From: Ehrlichia minasensis
GTDB taxonomy: Bacteria; Pseudomonadota; Alphaproteobacteria; Rickettsiales; Anaplasmataceae
DNA: 49,263 nt
Direction: 5' to 3'
NCBI GenBank assembly: GCA_000825765.1
Contig: CDGH01000025.1
Location: forward strand, 1 to 49,263
The notes below the pieces were generated by a model that searched no databases, had not been told where the DNA came from, and worked only from the letters and a program-made list of their open reading frames with translations. Below, in pieces: positions 33,006-43,915 of the stretch (positions are counted from its first letter, which is position 1; each line of letters begins with the position of its first letter). A program made the translations under genes and the position numbers.

Positions 33006-34292
33006 ATGTTTATGGTGCTGATATCTGAGAAAATATACCACATATGTGGTCATGTAGATATGCTAAAAGATAATTTAATGTCACATGCAACTTTAGTGTT
33101 GGCGTCTCAAGTAATAGGTGTGACTAAGATTTATGACATTGTATTTAATGATGATATAATGTTAACCATAAAATCTTTGAATTTGCTTGGCATTAAAATT
33201 AAATATAACAAAAATAGTAAAGTTTGTACTATTGAAGGAATGGGTGTAGGAGGGTTTCTTTGTCCAAAGGATGCATTGTATTTGAATAATCCAGCTATTT
33301 ATATGATTATGGGCTGCTTAGCTAATTGTCCTTTTACATCTTTTTTGTGTGGAGATAGTAGTATTAATACAGTAATAAAACCATTATTATTAATGGGTGC
33401 TAGATTTATTGCAAATGATAATAAATTGCCAGTTGCTTTAGTTGGATGTATAGATATGTTGCCTATAAGGTATACAGCTAAAGATGATGGAACAAAAATA
33501 GCAATGATATTTGCTGCGTTGAATACTTTTGGTACTACAACTATAATTAGTACTACTGGTAAGGATAGTATTATACCTGCACTTCAATATCTTAATGCAG
33601 AGGTAGAGTGCTTTGTAGATAGGAATTATGTAATTAGTATATCTGGTCAACGGGAATTGTACTCTAAAGATGTGTGTATTCCCAATGATTTTTTTTGTAT
33701 GTTATCTTTTATAGCTGTAGCTCTAATTTTAAAAGAATCAGAGATTAGCATATTAAATGTATTACTTACTGATAGAATAAAAAATTTTCATAGAGTTTTG
33801 ATAGAAATGGGAGGTAATCTTTTTTTTGTTAATCATAGAAACAATGCAATTGGGGAAAAAGTTGCGGATCTTTTGATTAAAGGTAGTGTTTTACAAGGCA
33901 TTAGGTGTTTACATAATAATGACTTTGATATTGATGAATATTTATTTATTGTGATAATAGCTGTGTATGCTGATGGGATAACAGTTTTAAGCAATATGTT
34001 AGATCATATACTTATGGATAAGAGATTGAAAACTGTGATAAATGAATTAGTAAAAGGTGGAATCAGAATAGATGTAGAAGGAAATAGTTTAATTATTTAC
34101 GGTTGCTCTGATAATGTTTTAGATTGGAATCTAGTAGACGCATGTTACGATTTTAAAATTACAATATTGTTTTTAGTCATAGGTATGATTTCTAATAATG
34201 TTATAAAAATAAAAAATATTAGAAAAACAAGAGATTTGCTTTCAATTATTGAGTTATTTAATAAGCATGGAGCTGGTATTAAGATCATATAA
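33006..34292 (+). CDS. EPSP-synthase (AroA) homologue with lost active site
   Basis: Over its whole 429 residues this protein follows the EPSP synthase fold. Matching blocks include the alternation around GVGGFLCP, GDSSIN, KPLLLMGA, LPVALVG, NTFGTTTI, ISILNVLL, DFDIDEYLFIV, and GGIRIDVEG. The substrate-binding residues are gone. The motif DKSISHR reads DNLMSHA (N23, L24, A28), GNSGT/GNA reads NNPAI, the RPMGR loop is deleted, and DHRIAM reads DFKITI. The frame is intact, so this is either a non-catalytic protein with another role or an enzyme decaying without frameshifts. No other shikimate gene is in the window. I use the ATG at 33006 with AGGT just upstream; a TTG at 32967 is less likely. 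Confidence 0.78.
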   Translation: MFMVLISEKIYHICGHVDMLKDNLMSHATLVLASQVIGVTKIYDIVFNDDIMLTIKSLNLLGIKIKYNKNSKVCTIEGMGVGGFLCPKDALYLNNPAIYMIMGCLANCPFTSFLCGDSSINTVIKPLLLMGARFIANDNKLPVALVGCIDMLPIRYTAKDDGTKIAMIFAALNTFGTTTIISTTGKDSIIPALQYLNAEVECFVDRNYVISISGQRELYSKDVCIPNDFFCMLSFIAVALILKESEISILNVLLTDRIKNFHRVLIEMGGNLFFVNHRNNAIGEKVADLLIKGSVLQGIRCLHNNDFDIDEYLFIVIIAVYADGITVLSNMLDHILMDKRLKTVINELVKGGIRIDVEGNSLIIYGCSDNVLDWNLVDACYDFKITILFLVIGMISNNVIKIKNIRKTRDLLSIIELFNKHGAGIKII

Positions 34293-34325
34293 TTTTTTAT
34301 TTTAAAATTAATGTTAAAAAATGTA

Positions 34326-34354
34326 TTGACATTGAATGTATATTAATTGATAAT
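34326..34354 (+). promoter_or_regulatory. Candidate 16S rRNA promoter
   Basis: TTGACA (34326-34331), a 17-base spacer, and GATAAT (34349-34354) form a near-consensus housekeeping promoter. It would give a leader of about 160 bases before the mature 16S rRNA. Confidence 0.75.
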
Positions 34355-34408
34355 TCAACCTATGGCTAAATGTCATAGATGATGAAGTTGTTTGAATAGT
34401 TGGAATTT

Positions 34409-34431
34409 ATAGAATAGAAATAAAGGCGGCG
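34409..34431 (+). promoter_or_regulatory. 5' arm of the pre-16S processing stem
   Basis: Bases 34409-34431 are complementary to 36080-36102 after the 16S gene: 23 positions with one mismatch and two G-T pairs. Bringing together leader and trailer around mature 16S is the usual arrangement of an RNase III processing stem. Confidence 0.75.
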
Positions 34432-34521
34432 ATGCATAATAGCTAATTTATTTTATCGTGCATCAAAGTATTTTATTTGTTTGTTTGCATGAGTCCAAGC
34501 CATAATATATATGGCTTTGTC

Positions 34522-36028
<1,507 letters not shown>

Positions 36029-36079
36029 TAGGCTTTCTTATCTTATATTATTTTTTAGTAATGTTTGGATAAGGTGCTA

Positions 36080-36102
36080 CGCCGTCTTTCTTTCTATTTT
36101 AT
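36080..36102 (+). promoter_or_regulatory. 3' arm of the pre-16S processing stem
   Basis: This trailer segment (CGCCGTCTTTC and following) is complementary to 34409-34431. It lies 52 bases after the mature 16S end and before sdhC, so the primary transcript probably reaches at least this far. Confidence 0.75.
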
Positions 36103-36202
36103 TTTTATTGTCTTAGCTTAATATTTAAGTGTTATATTGTATTTATTCTTGTAGTTAATTATAAGTTTCTTTAAAGTTTGTTTCATTTTTTTTAATTTGA
36201 TA

Positions 36203-36589
36203 ATGTCGAAAGTTAGGCCTCTATCTCCACATTTGCAAATATATAAGGTTGTATATAAGCTATCTATTATGCATAGATTTACTGGCATGTTGTTGTTTGT
36301 AGGTCTATTTGTAATTTCATGGAGTATTATTGCTGCTTTTTTATTTCCTGAAGTTGTATATGAGACTTATAATTTTTTCTATGCTTCTTATTTATCATTG
36401 TATTCTTTCAAGTTGATTGCGTTTATATGGTTAAATATATTTTCCTATCATTATTTAAATGGTATAAGGCATTTGTTATGGGATTTAGGATTCTGTTTGA
36501 CTAAATCTGCAGTGAAGATTACTGGTATAATTGTTGTGTGTTTATGCATAATCTCTTCTTTTATACTTTATAGTTTATTCCTGAGTTGA
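36203..36589 (+). CDS. sdhC: Succinate dehydrogenase cytochrome b556 subunit
   Basis: SdhC is a membrane anchor of complex II that binds heme b and quinone. With the ATG at 36203 it has 128 residues and three membrane segments. Family motifs are RPLSPHLQIYK, SIMHRFTG and HYLNGIRHLLWDLG with the heme-ligand histidine. sdhD follows after 12 bases. The catalytic subunits sdhA and sdhB are not in the window. Confidence 0.95.
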   Translation: MSKVRPLSPHLQIYKVVYKLSIMHRFTGMLLFVGLFVISWSIIAAFLFPEVVYETYNFFYASYLSLYSFKLIAFIWLNIFSYHYLNGIRHLLWDLGFCLTKSAVKITGIIVVCLCIISSFILYSLFLS

Positions 36590-36601
36590 TGGTATAGTAT
36601 T

Positions 36602-36958
36602 ATGGCTAGTCATTCAGTTTATCATTGGTTGATTCAAAGAGCTACAGCTTTTGTTTTACTCCCTCTTTCCATATGGTTTTTGTTTAAGTTTGTTGCTGTT
36701 GTTTCTTTAATATTCAAGTCTTTACCAGATCTTCATTTATGTTTTACTAGTATAGGTATAACTGATTTTATTATTTTATTATGCTTTTTTGTTTTTGCGT
36801 TTTATCATGGAGTCTTGGGTATACAGGTTATATTAGAAGACTATATACATTCTGCTGTATTAAGGGCATCGTTATTCCTTGTTATTAAAGGGATTGCAGT
36901 TTTAACAGTATTGTTTTTGGTGTTTATAGTTTTGTATAATAAGTTATTTGTGTATTAA
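36602..36958 (+). CDS. sdhD: Succinate dehydrogenase membrane anchor subunit
   Basis: SdhD is the second membrane anchor of complex II. It has 118 residues with three membrane segments, the N-terminal HWLIQRATA motif and FYHGVLGIQVILEDYIHS with the heme and quinone-site residues. It is an operon with sdhC. 228 AT-rich bases separate it from the next gene. Confidence 0.93.
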   Translation: MASHSVYHWLIQRATAFVLLPLSIWFLFKFVAVVSLIFKSLPDLHLCFTSIGITDFIILLCFFVFAFYHGVLGIQVILEDYIHSAVLRASLFLVIKGIAVLTVLFLVFIVLYNKLFVY

Positions 36959-37186
36959 TCACGTTTGTTGTCTGTAATTTATTAATAATATAAAGTTTTT
37001 TAATTAATAATTTTTTTCTTTTTTCTGTATACTATAAACTTAATGTTTTGTCGTTGGTAAATCTATTTTTATATAAGATATTTATATCTGGCTCTGTATA
37101 TTATAATATTCTTAATATTAATTTTTTTACTGTTATATTGTATAATGTAGTGAATATTTGTATTTTATAGTTAGTGTTGACTAAGT

Positions 37187-38455
37187 ATGTTAGGTAATTT
37201 TTTTAATGGTGTTAGGCGTGGCATTAGAGTAATACCATCTAATGGTTTAAAAGTTTTTGGTATACTGCGTAAAGTATACGGTAATGTTGGTATTATCCCA
37301 TTACTTCGTGTCTTACCTATTTTTGGTACTAACCAAGCAGTAACTTGCACAGCACGATTTCCAGCACTGCATAGAAATCAAACATGTAAATATGTATCTA
37401 GTAAATGTCATGGAAAAGGGTTAGAAGTTCGAGGAAATAGTTTAATATATCAAGGAAAACAATACCCAATTACCCCATTAAAATCTCCAGACGGAGGTCC
37501 AATTTATAATGTGCAAGGACATAGATTGTTTGCTATAAATACTGCTGATGATAATTATAAAGATTTTGAAGGTAAAACAGAAAGAAATAAGGTGCTGGTT
37601 ATAGCTTGTGATGGTAATAGTGTTGTTGATCCAGTATCTAGTGGAGGTGATAGAAAAGTAATGTTAAGTGTTCAACATAGCAACATTTATCCTTTTTCTT
37701 TTTCTATTGTTAATCAGGAGACTGGGCAACGAGATTGGTTACTATCCTTTCTTATGTTACCGTTGAATTTATCTGGGTTGACAGTTGGGTGTGCTGGTAG
37801 ATTAGCAGCTTCAGTATTAGCTGGTGCTGGTTTGTGTTGTGAAAAAATTGTTGGATTTCTGTCTAAAAATATAGATAGAGATATAATTCATCAAAGTTCT
37901 GGGGTTGTAACAGGTGGTGGTAGACCATATTTTAGAACATGCTGTATATTTTTATTATCTATGATAGCAAATAGCTTAAGATGCTCTTCTTGTGTTGTAA
38001 AAAATGCTGCTGATTTTTCTGAGGCTATGATTAGAGTACCTAGCGCAATAGCAAATGGTGTACATAACGAGAATATGTCCTGTTTACCAGTTACTGCAGG
38101 ATTTGCTGCTATTGTTAAACCTGCTAAATCTGTGATTGCAGATGTAAAAGGTTCTTATTTATCTTTTGCAAAAGATTGTATGTTACTTAAAGCTAGAGTG
38201 ACTGGGGATGCTGACGCTTTGAGGCAAAATGTAAGAACAGATGATGGTTTGATTGTAGAACACGCGCAAGATATCGAAGAGCAGCAGAAAGGAGAAGGTG
38301 ATCAAAAGCAAAAGAAAAAGATGAGTCGTCGTGATTTAGAAGAAGTAAGAAAAATTTGTGAGGATCTTGGTTCGCAAATTATGTGTGGTACGAAAGAAGA
38401 TATAAGTAAAGAGTTAACTAAGCACAAAAAAGCACATACTAAAGCTGTACAGTAG
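37187..38455 (+). CDS. Unrecognised protein with hydrophobic centre and charged tail
   Basis: I do not recognise this 422-residue protein. Residues 1-50 are basic and amphipathic. Residues about 60-180 look like a soluble beta-rich domain (QGKQYPITPL, VLVIACDGN, VMLSVQHSN). Two hydrophobic stretches lie at about 184-220 and 251-272, the second flanked by Cys pairs (TCC, CSSC). The last 70 residues are highly charged and contain an acidic block (EEVRKICED) before a lysine-rich end. There is no signal peptide. The charged, basic C-terminus is compatible with a type IV secretion substrate, but a plain membrane protein is equally possible. Confidence 0.8.
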   Translation: MLGNFFNGVRRGIRVIPSNGLKVFGILRKVYGNVGIIPLLRVLPIFGTNQAVTCTARFPALHRNQTCKYVSSKCHGKGLEVRGNSLIYQGKQYPITPLKSPDGGPIYNVQGHRLFAINTADDNYKDFEGKTERNKVLVIACDGNSVVDPVSSGGDRKVMLSVQHSNIYPFSFSIVNQETGQRDWLLSFLMLPLNLSGLTVGCAGRLAASVLAGAGLCCEKIVGFLSKNIDRDIIHQSSGVVTGGGRPYFRTCCIFLLSMIANSLRCSSCVVKNAADFSEAMIRVPSAIANGVHNENMSCLPVTAGFAAIVKPAKSVIADVKGSYLSFAKDCMLLKARVTGDADALRQNVRTDDGLIVEHAQDIEEQQKGEGDQKQKKKMSRRDLEEVRKICEDLGSQIMCGTKEDISKELTKHKKAHTKAVQ

Positions 38456-38743
38456 TTCGTTGATAGAAACATCATACATTCCAATATAATGTTGTTGTTT
38501 ATTCTAATGGGTTTTATTTCTTAAATTTATTATGTTATAATTTGGAGCTTATAAGAATATTAAAGGTAGTATCACTAAGTGGTTGGTCGCCTTATGATGT
38601 TCTCACAAGATATATTGTTGTTTACAAATACGTTTGTTGCAATTTATTAATTAAAATGTATGTATAATTACAATACAAAGTTACATTGAATTTGAATCAT
38701 AAATTTATAATGTGAGTAACTAAAATAGAAAATATAGATTTTA

Positions 38744-39553
38744 TTAAAAGATAGGGTTTATTACATTGTAATTGTGAAAGACAGGATTATTTCCTTTTCC
38801 TATTTGTGGAACTGTTTTGATGGTTTTAAGAATATATTGGATAGCTAAGTTTACACTTTCTTGTACTGAAATTTTTTGTGATATAAAACTTGCAATAGCT
38901 GAAGATAAAGTACAACCTGTACCGTGTAATTCACCATCAAAAATTCTTTGATGTGGAAAGTTCAAAATTTGATTGTCTTCTGTCAGTAAAATATTATTTA
39001 TAATCTCTTGATTGATATGCCCGCCTTTAATTAAAACATATTTTGCTCCAAGTGACTTGATTGTTTGACTTGCTTTTATCATGTCATTTTGGTTGGTAAT
39101 TTTAGTGTGAGTTAGAACTTCTGCTTCTGTGATATTTGGTGTAATGATTGTTGTTTTGTGAATTATGTGTTTTATAAAATCAGAAATTGCACTATTGTCC
39201 ATTAATCTGCAATTTGATGTTGATATCATTACTGGGTCTACAACGATAGGAATGTGTGGTAAAGATTGTGCTACTGCTATGATTGCTTCAGAAGAGGGTA
39301 GCATCCCAATTTTAATTGCATCTATGTTGATATCAGATAAAACAACTTCTATCTGTTGCTGAATAATATGTTGTGGTATGTTATATACATTATAAACTTT
39401 GGAAGTGTTTTGTGCTGTGACTGATGTGATACAACTTGCTGCATAGCAACCTAGTGATGAAATAGTTTTGATGTCTGCTTGAATACCAGCGCCACCAGAA
39501 GAGTCAGATCCAGCTATTGTTAGTACTTTGCCTTTGTATTGATGTTCAGTCAT
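38744..39553 (-). CDS. thiD: Hydroxymethylpyrimidine (phosphate) kinase
   Basis: ThiD phosphorylates HMP and HMP-phosphate for thiamine synthesis. The 269-residue ribokinase-fold protein has TIAGSDSSGGAGIQAD at the N-terminus, VVDPVMIS, TPNITEAE, VLIKGGH and the catalytic GTGCTLSSAIA loop. Its ATG overlaps the end of the upstream DnaA-like gene by 8 bases, so translation is coupled. No TPP riboswitch-like leader is visible. Confidence 0.96.
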   Translation of the reverse strand: MTEHQYKGKVLTIAGSDSSGGAGIQADIKTISSLGCYAASCITSVTAQNTSKVYNVYNIPQHIIQQQIEVVLSDINIDAIKIGMLPSSEAIIAVAQSLPHIPIVVDPVMISTSNCRLMDNSAISDFIKHIIHKTTIITPNITEAEVLTHTKITNQNDMIKASQTIKSLGAKYVLIKGGHINQEIINNILLTEDNQILNFPHQRIFDGELHGTGCTLSSAIASFISQKISVQESVNLAIQYILKTIKTVPQIGKGNNPVFHNYNVINPIF

Positions 39554-40202
39554 GTTTCTCTATTATAGATTTTACGAAAGGGATAGTAACGCCATTGTTA
39601 TAGTAAGGTAAATTTCTATCTATGCATTTTACTATATTGCTTAAATTTTGAAAAGAGCGTTCTGTATTATTGAGTATGTAGTTTATAACTTTTAATTCTA
39701 TGTGTATTTGTTTGTCAGCAAATAATTTTATGAGCATAATTTTTAATAGTTCTTCATCTGGATTTGCTAATTTTGCACTCATAGTATGTAGTATACGAGA
39801 TTTTAAATCTTTTATGTGGTAGTTGAGCAATCTAGGAGCTATAGAAGAAGTCATGAGTAGTAGCTTTTTATTTTCTTTTATATAATTGTAGTAATGTAAT
39901 ATAGATAGTTCATTGTCTATATTTTCTATGTTTTCTATAATGAAGGCGTTATGATTTAATATTATATTCCCTATGTCTTCTTTAGTATTGGTTAGATATT
40001 GATCAATAAAAATAGCATTTTTAAGTTTTTGCCATATATGTGCAAGGTGAGTTTTTCCTGAGCCTGATTTTCCATATAAAATAAAAGAATTCCATTCTTG
40101 GTTCATTAACATGTTATATGTTGCTTTATTTTGCTCTAACAGTATGTAGTCATGATAGTGATATGAGTAACTATCTTTAAGATCAAATAATGTTAGTTGC
40201 AT
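39546..40202 (-). CDS. hda: DnaA-related regulatory ATPase, Hda/HdaA type
   Basis: This 218-residue AAA+ protein resembles the central domain of DnaA but lacks its DNA-binding domain. It starts with QLTLFDL, which fits the beta-clamp-binding motif that lets Hda bind the sliding clamp. Walker A is GKSGSGKTHLAH. Further on, an IIENIEN segment stands where Walker B is expected and SRI where the sensor/arginine region lies. In other bacteria Hda with the clamp turns off DnaA-ATP after initiation. It is first in a two-gene unit with thiD. Confidence 0.85.
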   Translation of the reverse strand: MQLTLFDLKDSYSYHYHDYILLEQNKATYNMLMNQEWNSFILYGKSGSGKTHLAHIWQKLKNAIFIDQYLTNTKEDIGNIILNHNAFIIENIENIDNELSILHYYNYIKENKKLLLMTSSIAPRLLNYHIKDLKSRILHTMSAKLANPDEELLKIMLIKLFADKQIHIELKVINYILNNTERSFQNLSNIVKCIDRNLPYYNNGVTIPFVKSIIEKHD

Positions 40203-40603
40203 TTATTAATTACCAATTTGTGAGTTTATTATTTGTTATAATAGTAATATTGTTGATACTACCATGCTAGTAAATTTACGTATATATTCTTGACAAAAAT
40301 GTGGTTTTATTATTATAGTCTAGTGATCTATAAGTGTAGATTGTAGAAATGTGATAAATCTGTTAATTGAATGTGTGTGTAGGTAATGTTGTTCAATAGA
40401 TTTATTTCATTTACAATATTCTTTAATGGGTATGTTGCGGTAATAAATTCATAAAAATAAATTGACATGTATTGATAAAGCTATGATACTAAAGTTCACA
40501 CAGTTTTGTATTTTGCAAAGTTTATGTGTTTGTGTTATGTTATGTTAAGAGTATTTTTTTAATATTTTTATATACGTTTTAGTTTGATTATCAATAAGGA
40601 TAT
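40203..40603. other. Divergent spacer between hda and rpsD
   Basis: This 401-base spacer has promoters pointing both ways. The best plus-strand candidate is listed separately. A second TTGACA at 40290 is followed by a TATTATAG stretch that could be another -10. Confidence 0.45.
40462..40490 (+). promoter_or_regulatory. Candidate rpsD promoter
   Basis: TTGACA (40462-40467), a 17-base spacer, and GATACT (40485-40490). It has the same geometry as the 16S promoter and would give a leader of about 110 bases before rpsD, long enough for S4-type feedback control, though no structure is evident. Confidence 0.6.
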
Positions 40604-41212
40604 ATGGCAATACAAAGAAAATATAGAGCAAGTCGTAGATTAGGTGTAAGCCTTTGGGGAAGATCTAAGGATCCATTTAATACAAGGAATTATCCGCCTG
40701 GTCAGCATGGTAATATGGGTTATAAAAAACCATCTGATTTTGGTAAGCAGTTTGCAGCGCATAAGAAGTTTAAGTTTTATTATGCTATAAGTAGTAAACA
40801 GATGCGCAATGTTTTCTTGAAAGCGTATAAGAAAAGGGGCGATACTGGTGATAATTTTGTTGGACTATTAGAATCTAGATTATCAAGTATTCTGTATAAT
40901 TCTGGGCTTGTACCTACTATTTTTTCCGCAAGGCAACTAATATCTCATAAACATGTTTTAGTTAACGGTAAGACAGTAAACATATCGAGTTATATTGTGA
41001 AAGTAGGTGATGTAGTTACACTTAAAGAGAAGGCAAAGAATTTACCTGCAGTGATTGCTGCGATACAATCTCAGGAGCATAAAGTACCTGATTATTTGGA
41101 AGTTGATACTCAGGAGAAGTCAGTGAGATATTTAAGAGTACCTAAATATTGTGAAATTCCATATCCAGCTACTATGGAAGTTAATTTAGTTATAGAGTTT
41201 TACTCTAGATAA
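40604..41212 (+). CDS. rpsD: 30S ribosomal protein S4
   Basis: S4 binds 16S rRNA early in 30S assembly. The 202-residue protein has the N-terminal YRASRRLG and PPGQHG region and the S4 RNA-binding domain: [28 protein letters not shown]. The length is normal. tRNA-Leu(TAA) begins 8 bases after the stop and is probably co-transcribed. Confidence 0.98.
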   Translation: MAIQRKYRASRRLGVSLWGRSKDPFNTRNYPPGQHGNMGYKKPSDFGKQFAAHKKFKFYYAISSKQMRNVFLKAYKKRGDTGDNFVGLLESRLSSILYNSGLVPTIFSARQLISHKHVLVNGKTVNISSYIVKVGDVVTLKEKAKNLPAVIAAIQSQEHKVPDYLEVDTQEKSVRYLRVPKYCEIPYPATMEVNLVIEFYSR

Positions 41213-41220
41213 TCTGTAGC

Positions 41221-41307
41221 GCCCACGTGGCGGAATCGGTAGACGCTGCGGACTTAAAATCCGTTGACCGTAAGGTCGTGGGAGTTCAAGTCTCCCCATG
41301 GGCACCA
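41221..41307 (+). tRNA. tRNA-Leu, anticodon TAA, CCA encoded
   Basis: This 87-base tRNA has a long variable arm, as expected for leucine. The anticodon loop CTTAAAA has anticodon TAA (reads UUA). The T arm is GGGAG-TTCAAGT-CTCCC, and the gene ends in ACCA so CCA is encoded. The acceptor stem GCCCACG/CATGGGC has one C-A mismatch at pair 6-67. Confidence 0.95.
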
Positions 41308-42098
41308 AAGTAAGTTGAGAGTTTTATTTCGCGACTGAGTTGTTGAGTTAATAGCTTAGTATAAGTCTGGTCAGTTCTAAAAAATAATTGTTTTGTTGAA
41401 CAATAATTGAGTTAATGTAAATCTGTAGTTAATAGATTGTAGTGTGTTGTTATATTTGTATAGGTAATTGTATAAGGGTCATTACTCCTAATATAAATTC
41501 TGTAAAAATATTTTAACTTTATTAAACTCAATTATATTTTGGTATGATCCATCATAGAACACACATTTAGTTGATATCTAAATGTAAACTGAAATGTTAT
41601 AAATAATAGAATTTACACAAGTTATACTTGGTTTAATAAATCAATGTAAGTTTAGATAGTAATTAAGGTGAACATATTACTAAAAATAGTATGCTACGAT
41701 TTTTATAAAGAGCTAATATAGTCAATGTTTCCTATGTTTGTAAAGATATCTTGTTTATTATTTTTTACACAAGTTATAACAGAAGTAAGTTGTAGCACAT
41801 ATTTATTAAAGTTATTACAAGCGTGGATAATACTGAGTTGTACAATAGTTAAACTGATGTGATTTATAGTTTGTTATGTAACTTCTCCTGAGTAATAGTA
41901 AAATTGTTATAAAACTATAAGAAAGTAAATTTTTCTCTTATGTATGAGATATGACAAAAGGTATTTGTCGTCAATTGTTAAAAGCATTAAGTAACTTGAT
42001 GTAGTTACCTTTTTATTAAATAATTAGGCTAAGTTGTGTTAAGTTAAATATATATCTATGCAAAAAATTCTAAAATAGTATAATGTAAAAAAATTTAT
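41308..42098. other. Long spacer, nothing recognised
   Basis: This 791-base AT-rich spacer lies between tRNA-Leu and the permease gene. I found no frame, RNA or clear repeat. Confidence 0.45.
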
Positions 42099-43232
42099 AT
42101 GCTTAAGCTGATGAGTGATCAACTTTGTAAGCTGATTGATAAGTATGTAACACGTAGTGTTATTATTCTAATAATTATACTTGCAATTTTTATTATTAAA
42201 CCTGTATTTGCTCCATGTTGTAGTGCTATAATAATGGCTTATTTACTCAATCCATTGGTAAACAAGTTGCAGAATATAGGATTATCGCGTCAGTTTTCTG
42301 TTGCTGTAATTTTACTGTCTTCTGTGTGTATAATTATAGCGTTTTTGATTAGTTTTATACCTATTGCTTATTCTCAATTACTATCGCTTGTAAGATTTCT
42401 TATAGAGAGAATACCATTAATTCACAAAGATAGTATAACTGCTTTTCTTCAAAAATATAATATAGTTGAATATGAAGAGGTGTCTAATGTAATGAGGTTA
42501 TCGCAGTTGTCTTTTGAGAATTTGTTGAGTTATGAAAATATAAAACCTTTTATTGGTGTTTTAGTAAGTATACTGAAAAGTCTGGATAATATATTGTTTG
42601 GTGCAATAAACTCTAGTATAAGTATAAGTTATACAGTGTCTATCATATTGATTACTCCTATATTGTTGTTCTATATATTATGTAATTGGCCATCAATTGT
42701 TAAATATTCGAATTCACTGATTCCTGTAAAATATCAAAGTGTTGCTAAGCTCTATACAGAGAGAATAGACAAAATAATTTCAGCTTACATTAGAGGTCAG
42801 TTAAGTGTGTGTTTCATTATGGGCATATACTATACAATATGCTTGAGTTTGATAAAGTTAAAATATTTTTTAATTATAGGATTCATATCAGGAGCTATGA
42901 CTTTTATTCCATATGTTGGACCCATTTCATGTGTATTATTAAGTTTTGTTATAACAATGTTACAATTTAATAGTTGGACAGTATGTAGCATAGTATTAGG
43001 AATGTTTATTGTGGGGCAGTTAGTTGAGTCGAATATCATTACTCCACTATTAATAGGAAAGAGTATAGATATACATCCTATATGGATAATTATTGGAATG
43101 ATAACGTGTGGGTCACAAATTGGATTTACAGGTATATTATTATCAATTCCTATCACAGCAATAGTTGGGGTATTTGTTAAATCTTTTATAAGTTACTATA
43201 TGAGTAGTGAATTTTACAAAAATACTGGTTGA
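42099..43232 (+). CDS. AI-2E family (PerM/UPF0118) membrane permease
   Basis: This 377-residue protein has about seven membrane segments in the arrangement of the AI-2E transporter family: two or three N-terminal helices, a soluble middle region (about residues 95-190), then a four-helix C-terminal half. Motifs are AYLLNPLV, AYIRGQL, FIPYVGP and ITPLLIGKSIDIHPIWII. Substrates in this family vary (autoinducer, ions, unknown), so none is assigned. ATGs at 42099 and 42111 are both possible starts. The 3' end has been copied several times into the downstream spacer. Confidence 0.88.
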   Translation: MLKLMSDQLCKLIDKYVTRSVIILIIILAIFIIKPVFAPCCSAIIMAYLLNPLVNKLQNIGLSRQFSVAVILLSSVCIIIAFLISFIPIAYSQLLSLVRFLIERIPLIHKDSITAFLQKYNIVEYEEVSNVMRLSQLSFENLLSYENIKPFIGVLVSILKSLDNILFGAINSSISISYTVSIILITPILLFYILCNWPSIVKYSNSLIPVKYQSVAKLYTERIDKIISAYIRGQLSVCFIMGIYYTICLSLIKLKYFLIIGFISGAMTFIPYVGPISCVLLSFVITMLQFNSWTVCSIVLGMFIVGQLVESNIITPLLIGKSIDIHPIWIIIGMITCGSQIGFTGILLSIPITAIVGVFVKSFISYYMSSEFYKNTG

Positions 43233-43570
43233 AAGACTTATTATAGCAATAGTTATTGTTGAATCATTATTATAGTTACTACATAGAGAGATAGTAAGCT
43301 TTGCAAATACTGATGAAAATTTTTACAATAATAGTTCATGTTGTGCTGTTATAAGTTACTGAATGTGTAGTGTATTTAACAAGAATGTTAGTGAAGGACT
43401 TGTTCTGCAAAGTTGAATTGTATTATTATTTGTATTGCTAATAAATAGTGAATGTTACAAAAAACTAATGAGAAAACTGTTATAGAAATAGTTAGTATTG
43501 ATTTGTGATTACTACATGGATAGTGAATTTTATAAAGTACTGATTGAAAGGTTTTAGTAGAGTTGTGTTT
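43191..43570. repeat. Decayed tandem copies of the permease 3' end, period about 80 bp
   Basis: The coding sequence from 43191 (AGTTACTATATGAGTAGTGAATTTTAC and following) reappears in diverged form from about 43274, 43354, 43434 and 43507. The last copy reads ACTACATGGATAGTGAATTTTA and then ACTGATTGAAAG, closely matching ACTGGTTGAAAG at the gene end. The array begins inside the gene and continues past its stop. Confidence 0.75.
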
Positions 43571-43915
43571 GATAAGATATCTTAAGTAAGGTGAAAAGGT
43601 ATTTATGTGAGTGACTTATTAAATGTATAGTATTTATTTTTAAATTTATTGCTGTTTTTTAACGTTATTGGAAATGTGTGTGATAATTAGTTTCCTTATG
43701 TTGCTTATTAAACGGTAGCTGAAAGTAAAGTATCATTTATGATCTGAAGTGAGGTATAATACATTTTATTTCTTTATATAGAGAATATAGTGTATTTATG
43801 TTTTTAATACGAATGTTTTTATTTCAATGTTAATATGCTGTGATGTAGTTTAGCTTGTGTAATTATATTTTTATATATTAAATGGAATTTATATTCTCAA
43901 ACAAAGGTGTTTTAT
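43571..43915. other. Spacer before iscX
   Basis: This 345-base AT-rich spacer has no gene. It ends in AAAGG, a good ribosome site for the ATG at 43916. Confidence 0.4.

Noticed and set aside
39553-40203. TPP riboswitch for thiD
   Set aside because: thiD begins inside the upstream gene, and the leader before that gene shows no THI-box pattern.
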